Both the position numbers and the translations under genes were made by a program. The notes below the pieces were generated by a model. It saw only the letters and a program-made list of their open reading frames with translations, was not told where the DNA came from and searched no databases. From Actinomycetota bacterium (GTDB taxonomy: Bacteria; Actinomycetota; Actinomycetes; Nanopelagicales; Nanopelagicaceae), in the NCBI GenBank assembly GCA_026392815.1, contig JAPLBI010000165.1:1989-19253 (forward strand): a DNA stretch of 17,265 nt, given 5' to 3'. Below, one piece after another: positions 13,995 to 17,265 of the stretch (the stretch's first letter is position 1; every line of letters begins with the position of its first letter).

Positions 13995-15668
13995 ATGGCG
14001 AAGGAATTGCAGTTCGATGTCGTAGTAATCGGATCCGGTTTTGGTGGATCCGTTACTGCGCTTCGATTGCTCGAGAAGGGTTACACCGTAGCTGTCCTTG
14101 AAGCCGGAAAGAGATTTGCAGATCAGGACTTCCCTAAGACCTCATGGCGCGTAAATAAATTTCTATTTGCGCCAGCACTCGGTTGTTTCGGAATCCAAAG
14201 AATTCATATCCTCCCCGATGTACTTGTCCTTTGTGGCGCAGGCGTTGGCGGAGGTTCACTGGTCTACGCCAATACTTTGTACCAACCTGGCGATAAATAC
14301 TTCCAAGATAAACAGTGGGCAGATATCACTGATTGGAAATGCGAACTCGAACCTTGGTATGAACAAGCTCGACGCATGCTGGGAGTTGAAGAGAATCCTT
14401 ACTTCTCGCCATCTGATGTGGCTATGAAATCAGCGGCAACCAAGATGGGCGTTGGACAAACTTTTAAGATGGCGCCACTTGGAATTTACTTTGGAAAAGG
14501 TGAAGGCGTAGCAGCGAGTGATCCTTACTTTGGTGGCAAAGGACCAGATCGCAAAGGCTGCACAAACTGCGGTGAATGTATGACCGGTTGTCGCCACAAC
14601 GCAAAGAACACTCTGCCCAAGAATTATCTGGGTCTTGCTGAAGGTGCTGGTGCAAAAGTATTTCCAATGACAACGGTTACAGAATTCGAAGAGCGTAGCG
14701 ATGGAAAATGGAGAATTAAAACTGAGAAGACCGGAGCTTGGGATGGCTCGCGCGGACCAACCTTTATTGCAGATCAACTTGTGGTTGCTGCCGGAACATT
14801 TAACACTCAGAAGTTATTGCATAAGATGAAACGTAAACAATTACCACAGCTTTCGGATCGTCTTGGCGCCCTTTCTCGAACAAATAGTGAAGCCCTCACT
14901 GGTGCGCTTATGGATAACCGCGATAACGATTTCAGTCGTGGAGCAGCTATAACCTCTTCCTTCTTTCCTGATGAACATACCCATATTGAACCTGTTCGTT
15001 ATGGCAAAGGAAGCAACTTCATGGGATTGCTGCAAACGATCATGACCGATGGGTTTACTGGAAAAGAAAGGCGCCGCGATTGGTTAAAGCAGTTCTTAGC
15101 CAAGCCTTCGCTGCTTTTGCGAATAATTGATGTGCGCCACTGGAGCGAGAAGACGGTAATCGCACTTGTTATGCAAGATGTTGACTCTGCCGTAACCGTA
15201 AAGGGAAAGCGCGGCTTATTTGGATTTAAGTTAACTTCCAAGAACGATAGCGATAAGCCAAATGCGACTTATATTCCCGCGGCCAATGAAGCGGTGCGAC
15301 ATATCGCAAATGAATATGGTGGAATCGCAGGCGGGCATATTGGGGATTTAATTAGCGCACCATTTACCGCTCACTTTGTTGGTGGCTGTGTAATTGGGGC
15401 AAATGAAAAAACTGGAGTTATCGATCCGTACCACCGCGTTTATAACTACCCAACTCTTCATGTAGTAGACGGGGCTTCCATCACCGCAAACCTAGGTGTG
15501 AATCCATCTCTGACGATTACTGCGCAAGCAGAGCGCGCAATGTCATTGTGGCCAAATAAAGGTGAGGCTGACCAACGTCCCGCACAAAACGCTCCTTACA
15601 AGTATCTTGCTCCAATACGACCTAACGATCCAGTTGTTCCGGCCAGCGCTTATGGCGCTCTTAAGTAA
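13995..15668 (+). CDS. GMC oxidoreductase of the ChoD (cholesterol oxidase-like) type with ferredoxin-like cysteines
   Basis: This 557-residue FAD flavoprotein has a dinucleotide-binding motif VVIGSGFGGSVTALRLLEKG (GxGxxG at 13-18) and the GMC signature GAGVGGGSLVYANTLY (81-96). The C-terminal substrate/FAD domain includes HFVGGCVIG and VVDGASITANLGVNPSLTITAQAE. It is closest in form to mycobacterial ChoD rather than to secreted Streptomyces cholesterol oxidase, and it has no signal peptide. Residues 189-199 read CTNCGECMTGC, the CX2CX2CX3C spacing of a ferredoxin cluster site, a feature I associate with this subfamily. A sterol substrate should not be assumed; oxidation of another hydrophobic alcohol is equally possible. 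A strong GGGAGG lies seven bases before ATG 13995. It is translated between the saccharopine dehydrogenase-like gene and an SDR. Confidence 0.85.
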   Translation: MAKELQFDVVVIGSGFGGSVTALRLLEKGYTVAVLEAGKRFADQDFPKTSWRVNKFLFAPALGCFGIQRIHILPDVLVLCGAGVGGGSLVYANTLYQPGDKYFQDKQWADITDWKCELEPWYEQARRMLGVEENPYFSPSDVAMKSAATKMGVGQTFKMAPLGIYFGKGEGVAASDPYFGGKGPDRKGCTNCGECMTGCRHNAKNTLPKNYLGLAEGAGAKVFPMTTVTEFEERSDGKWRIKTEKTGAWDGSRGPTFIADQLVVAAGTFNTQKLLHKMKRKQLPQLSDRLGALSRTNSEALTGALMDNRDNDFSRGAAITSSFFPDEHTHIEPVRYGKGSNFMGLLQTIMTDGFTGKERRRDWLKQFLAKPSLLLRIIDVRHWSEKTVIALVMQDVDSAVTVKGKRGLFGFKLTSKNDSDKPNATYIPAANEAVRHIANEYGGIAGGHIGDLISAPFTAHFVGGCVIGANEKTGVIDPYHRVYNYPTLHVVDGASITANLGVNPSLTITAQAERAMSLWPNKGEADQRPAQNAPYKYLAPIRPNDPVVPASAYGALK

Positions 15669-15686
15669 ATTAGTTGCGGAGGCGAA

Positions 15687-16451
15687 ATGAAAAAGTGGGC
15701 GCTAGTAACAGGTGCAACTGCCGGAATAGGTGAGAGCTTTACTCGCTTGCTTGCGGCGCAAGGTTTTAACCTGGTCTTGGTCGCACGCGATGAGGCTCGT
15801 CTACACGAACGAGCGCAAGGGTTGAAGGATAAATTCGGTGCCGAATCTTTTGTTATCGTCGCCGATTTAGCAACCGAATCTGGTTGTGCCAAAGTTGAAG
15901 AGTTTATTAAGAATAACGAAATTGAAGTACTTGTTAATAACGCTGGTTTTGGAATAAATAAGGCTTTCACGATGAGTGATTTAGCAAAAGAGGAAGAAGT
16001 CCTCAAAGTATTGGTGCGCACGCCCATGCGCTTGATGCACGTGGCACTTCCTGGAATGAAAGAACGCAATTCAGGAACAGTAATTAACGTCTCATCAGTT
16101 GCCAGCTTTATTGCAGGCGGTGCATACAGCGCTTCGAAGGCGTATCTAACTGTTTTGAGCGAATCACTTCACACCGAACTTTCAGCTACCAAGATAAAAG
16201 TTTCAGCGCTCTGTCCAGGATTTACTCGTACCGAGTTTCATCAACGCGGACGTATGAAGATGGCGGGATTGCCAGAGTTCATGTGGCTTAACTCGGATCG
16301 ACTTGTTGCACAGGCTTGGAAAGATGCGCAGGCAGGAAAGGCGGTCTCGGTTCCGGGATGGCAGTACAAACTCTTGGTGGGTTTCATCACTCTGGCTCCA
16401 CGACCACTCGTTCGCAGGGTTGGAATGAATTTGCGAGTCAAACAACGCTAA
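15687..16451 (+). CDS. Short-chain dehydrogenase/reductase (SDR)
   Basis: This is a classical SDR of 254 residues with cofactor motif TGATAGIG (8-15), NNAG (84-87), catalytic serine in NVSSVAS (136 or 137) and YSASK with Tyr147 and Lys151. The Ser-Tyr segment is about three residues shorter than in typical members. Basic Arg34 after the second strand favours NADPH. PCPG-like LCPGFTRTEF follows. The C-terminal 35 residues (YKLLVGFITLAPRPLVRRVGMNLRVKQR) are hydrophobic then basic, which suggests membrane association, as in DltE/DHRS7-like SDRs acting on lipids or retinoid-like compounds. ATG 15687 has GCGGAGGCG immediately upstream, 18 bases after the GMC stop. The substrate is unknown; the operon suggests it reduces or oxidises a carbonyl made or used by its two partners. 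Confidence 0.88.
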   Translation: MKKWALVTGATAGIGESFTRLLAAQGFNLVLVARDEARLHERAQGLKDKFGAESFVIVADLATESGCAKVEEFIKNNEIEVLVNNAGFGINKAFTMSDLAKEEEVLKVLVRTPMRLMHVALPGMKERNSGTVINVSSVASFIAGGAYSASKAYLTVLSESLHTELSATKIKVSALCPGFTRTEFHQRGRMKMAGLPEFMWLNSDRLVAQAWKDAQAGKAVSVPGWQYKLLVGFITLAPRPLVRRVGMNLRVKQR

Positions 16452-16468
16452 TTCACATGCTTTTCTCC

Positions 16469-16491
16469 GCTTGCATCCCCGATATGCAAGC
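16469..16491. repeat. Perfect inverted repeat, 8-base arms, upstream of the secreted-protein gene
   Basis: GCTTGCAT (16469-16476) and ATGCAAGC (16484-16491) are exact reverse complements separated by seven bases. It lies 17 bases after the SDR stop and just upstream of a candidate -10 box. No T-run follows, so an intrinsic terminator is less likely than an operator, although either is possible. Confidence 0.5.
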
Positions 16492-16501
16492 ACTCATTGG
16501 C

Positions 16502-16507
16502 TAAAAT
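16502..16507 (+). promoter_or_regulatory. Candidate -10 box for the secreted-protein gene
   Basis: TAAAAT fits TAnnnT closely and lies 25 bases before ATG 16533, which leaves room for a leader carrying the GGAGGT ribosome binding site at 16523-16528. No good -35 is seen at 17 bases; the inverted repeat at 16469-16491 occupies that region. Confidence 0.45.
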
Positions 16508-16532
16508 GACCTCATCACCAATGGAGGTTTTC

Positions 16533-17156
16533 ATGTTTCGTAAGGCCATCGTCGTAGCCGGAGCCACCGCTCTCGTACTCGCATCTATCACTGCAGTACC
16601 AGCAAGTGCTGCAACCAAGGTCAGCAATGGCGTTGCTTGTAAAAAGGCTGGCCAAACCACAAAGGTAAGCGGTTCTTCATACCGTTGTGCCAAGAACCCA
16701 TTGGTCAAGAATTCAAAGCTAACTTGGTTGTCACTGGATTGCCTTAACACAGCAAATACTTATAACAAGGCCGTTGCAAACTTGCCAAAGATCAAAGCTG
16801 CGACAGATGAAACTGTTGCAAAGCTAGATGCAGATATGGCCAAGCAAGCGATCGAAACTGAGAAAGCCAATAAGTTGATTCCTGAATATCAGGCAAAGAT
16901 TGCAACAATCAACACTGCGCTAACTGCGCTGCGAGCAGATACTGCAAATCTAACTAAGAACAAGGCGACTATCGATAAGTACGCCGCAGCGGTTCGTAGT
17001 TATGAAGCAGCGATTAAGGCCTACTCAACTGTTGGTAAGCAGGGTGATCGCAGTGAGCGAGCAAAAGAACAAGCGATCAGCCAATTTGAGAGCTCTAAGA
17101 CCGATATTGAGACCACACTTGGCATGGCCAAGTTGATCTGCAGCAAGGGTTTCTAA
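16533..17156 (+). CDS. Secreted Ala/Lys-rich helical protein, function unknown
   Basis: This 207-residue protein has a clear signal peptide (MFRKAIVVAGATALVLASIT ... VPASA, cleavage after residue 26). A short cysteine module, GVACKKAG ... SSYRC (Cys36, Cys52) with LTW and Cys70, precedes about 120 residues of Ala-, Lys- and Thr-rich sequence with heptad-like spacing, predicted to form a helical hairpin or coiled coil. Cys203 is five residues from the C-terminus. Cys36-Cys52 and Cys70-Cys203 could form disulfides; the second would clamp the two ends of the helical region. ATG 16533 is chosen because GGAGGT lies five bases upstream and the signal peptide starts there; TTG 16497 in the same frame adds only a non-signal stretch. 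I do not recognise the family. A cell-wall or extracellular adhesive/scaffold role is a guess. Confidence 0.8.
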   Translation: MFRKAIVVAGATALVLASITAVPASAATKVSNGVACKKAGQTTKVSGSSYRCAKNPLVKNSKLTWLSLDCLNTANTYNKAVANLPKIKAATDETVAKLDADMAKQAIETEKANKLIPEYQAKIATINTALTALRADTANLTKNKATIDKYAAAVRSYEAAIKAYSTVGKQGDRSERAKEQAISQFESSKTDIETTLGMAKLICSKGF

Positions 17157-17265
17157 CTCTTTAACTTAAGCCGTTCGTTAGATTGAGCAAGCCTTAGGTT
17201 AGCCCTATTCGTTTTGCTTAATCGCGCGCCTTAACTTACGTGGGTGCGCACCCATCTAATCTGGA
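17157..17265. other. Gene-free right edge, 109 bases, holding a regulatory region
   Basis: No reading frame or RNA gene is seen. The stretch contains TTAGCCCTA (17199-17207, reverse complement of a string also found upstream of two other genes) and a 14-base palindrome at 17241-17254. It probably is the promoter region of a gene beyond the window. Confidence 0.5.
17241..17254. promoter_or_regulatory. LacI-family operator-like palindrome
   Basis: TGGGTGCGCACCCA is a perfect 14-base palindrome with a central CG, the hallmark of LacI/PurR-type operators. It differs from the actinobacterial CebR/CelR box TGGGAGCGCTCCCA only at the two symmetric positions 5 and 10. A sugar-responsive gene immediately beyond the right edge is therefore likely. 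Confidence 0.6.

Noticed and set aside
13995-15668. Naming the GMC protein a true cholesterol oxidase
   Set aside because: It lacks a signal peptide, carries a ferredoxin-like cysteine motif and has no sterol-catabolism neighbours.
16497-16532. TTG 16497 as start of the secreted protein
   Set aside because: It precedes the GGAGGT ribosome binding site and would put 12 non-signal residues before a complete signal peptide.
1-17265. CRISPR arrays, transposases, integrases, prophage genes or toxin-antitoxin pairs
   Set aside because: None seen. All long frames are housekeeping or metabolic genes, and no spaced repeat array is present.

Overview
This window looks like a piece of a compact, streamlined actinobacterial chromosome. 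Base composition is moderate by eye, not the high G+C typical of many Actinobacteria. Gaps are tiny: no gene-free stretch exceeds about 190 bases, and several genes overlap by 4 bases or are 2 to 20 bases apart. Marker families are actinobacterial: a GT39 protein O-mannosyltransferase beside rsmI and metG, a gephyrin-like gene with rimJ and a small membrane protein, a CopD-CtaG fusion, an MMPL transporter and a ChoD-type GMC oxidoreductase. My best guess is a freshwater acI-type (Nanopelagicales/Planktophila-like) organism. That placement is inference from gene content and compactness; no rRNA is present to confirm it.

Layout, left to right. (1) 1-1229, minus: rsmI followed by metG (5' part only), sharing a GTGA stop/start overlap. 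(2) 1228-2532, plus: the protein O-mannosyltransferase, whose likely ATG overlaps the rsmI ATG on the other strand. (3) 2539-4897, minus: an operon of a MoeA/gephyrin-like protein, a RimJ-like acetyltransferase and a membrane protein. This matches the actinobacterial Glp/GlpR cell-division locus, but the MoeA-like protein has lost domain II and several catalytic motifs. (4) 4943-5500, plus: 5-formyltetrahydrofolate cyclo-ligase. (5) 5507-9035, minus: operon of a CopC-like secreted protein, a CopD-CtaG fusion and an acyl-CoA dehydrogenase. (6) 9160-9366, plus: FmdB-type zinc ribbon; a 39-residue charged small ORF lies on the minus strand just after it. (7) 9559-12549, plus: MMPL transporter and formyltetrahydrofolate deformylase PurU. 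(8) tRNA-Arg(CCU), minus. (9) 12738-16451, plus: an operon of three oxidoreductases (saccharopine dehydrogenase-like, ChoD-type GMC with a ferredoxin-like cysteine motif, SDR). (10) 16533-17156, plus: a secreted helical protein of unknown function. A LacI-type operator palindrome sits near the right edge.

Themes. The left half keeps the order known from mycobacteria (fmdB-like, 5-FCL, galU, moeA, rimJ, membrane protein, pmt, rsmI, metG). Here galU is missing and the copper/heme-copper oxidase assembly operon lies between 5-FCL and fmdB. One-carbon folate metabolism appears twice (5-FCL and PurU). The most interesting system is the reduced gephyrin-like divisome locus. Secondary points are a CopC that lacks the usual copper ligands, the three-enzyme redox operon and the unannotated small ORF.
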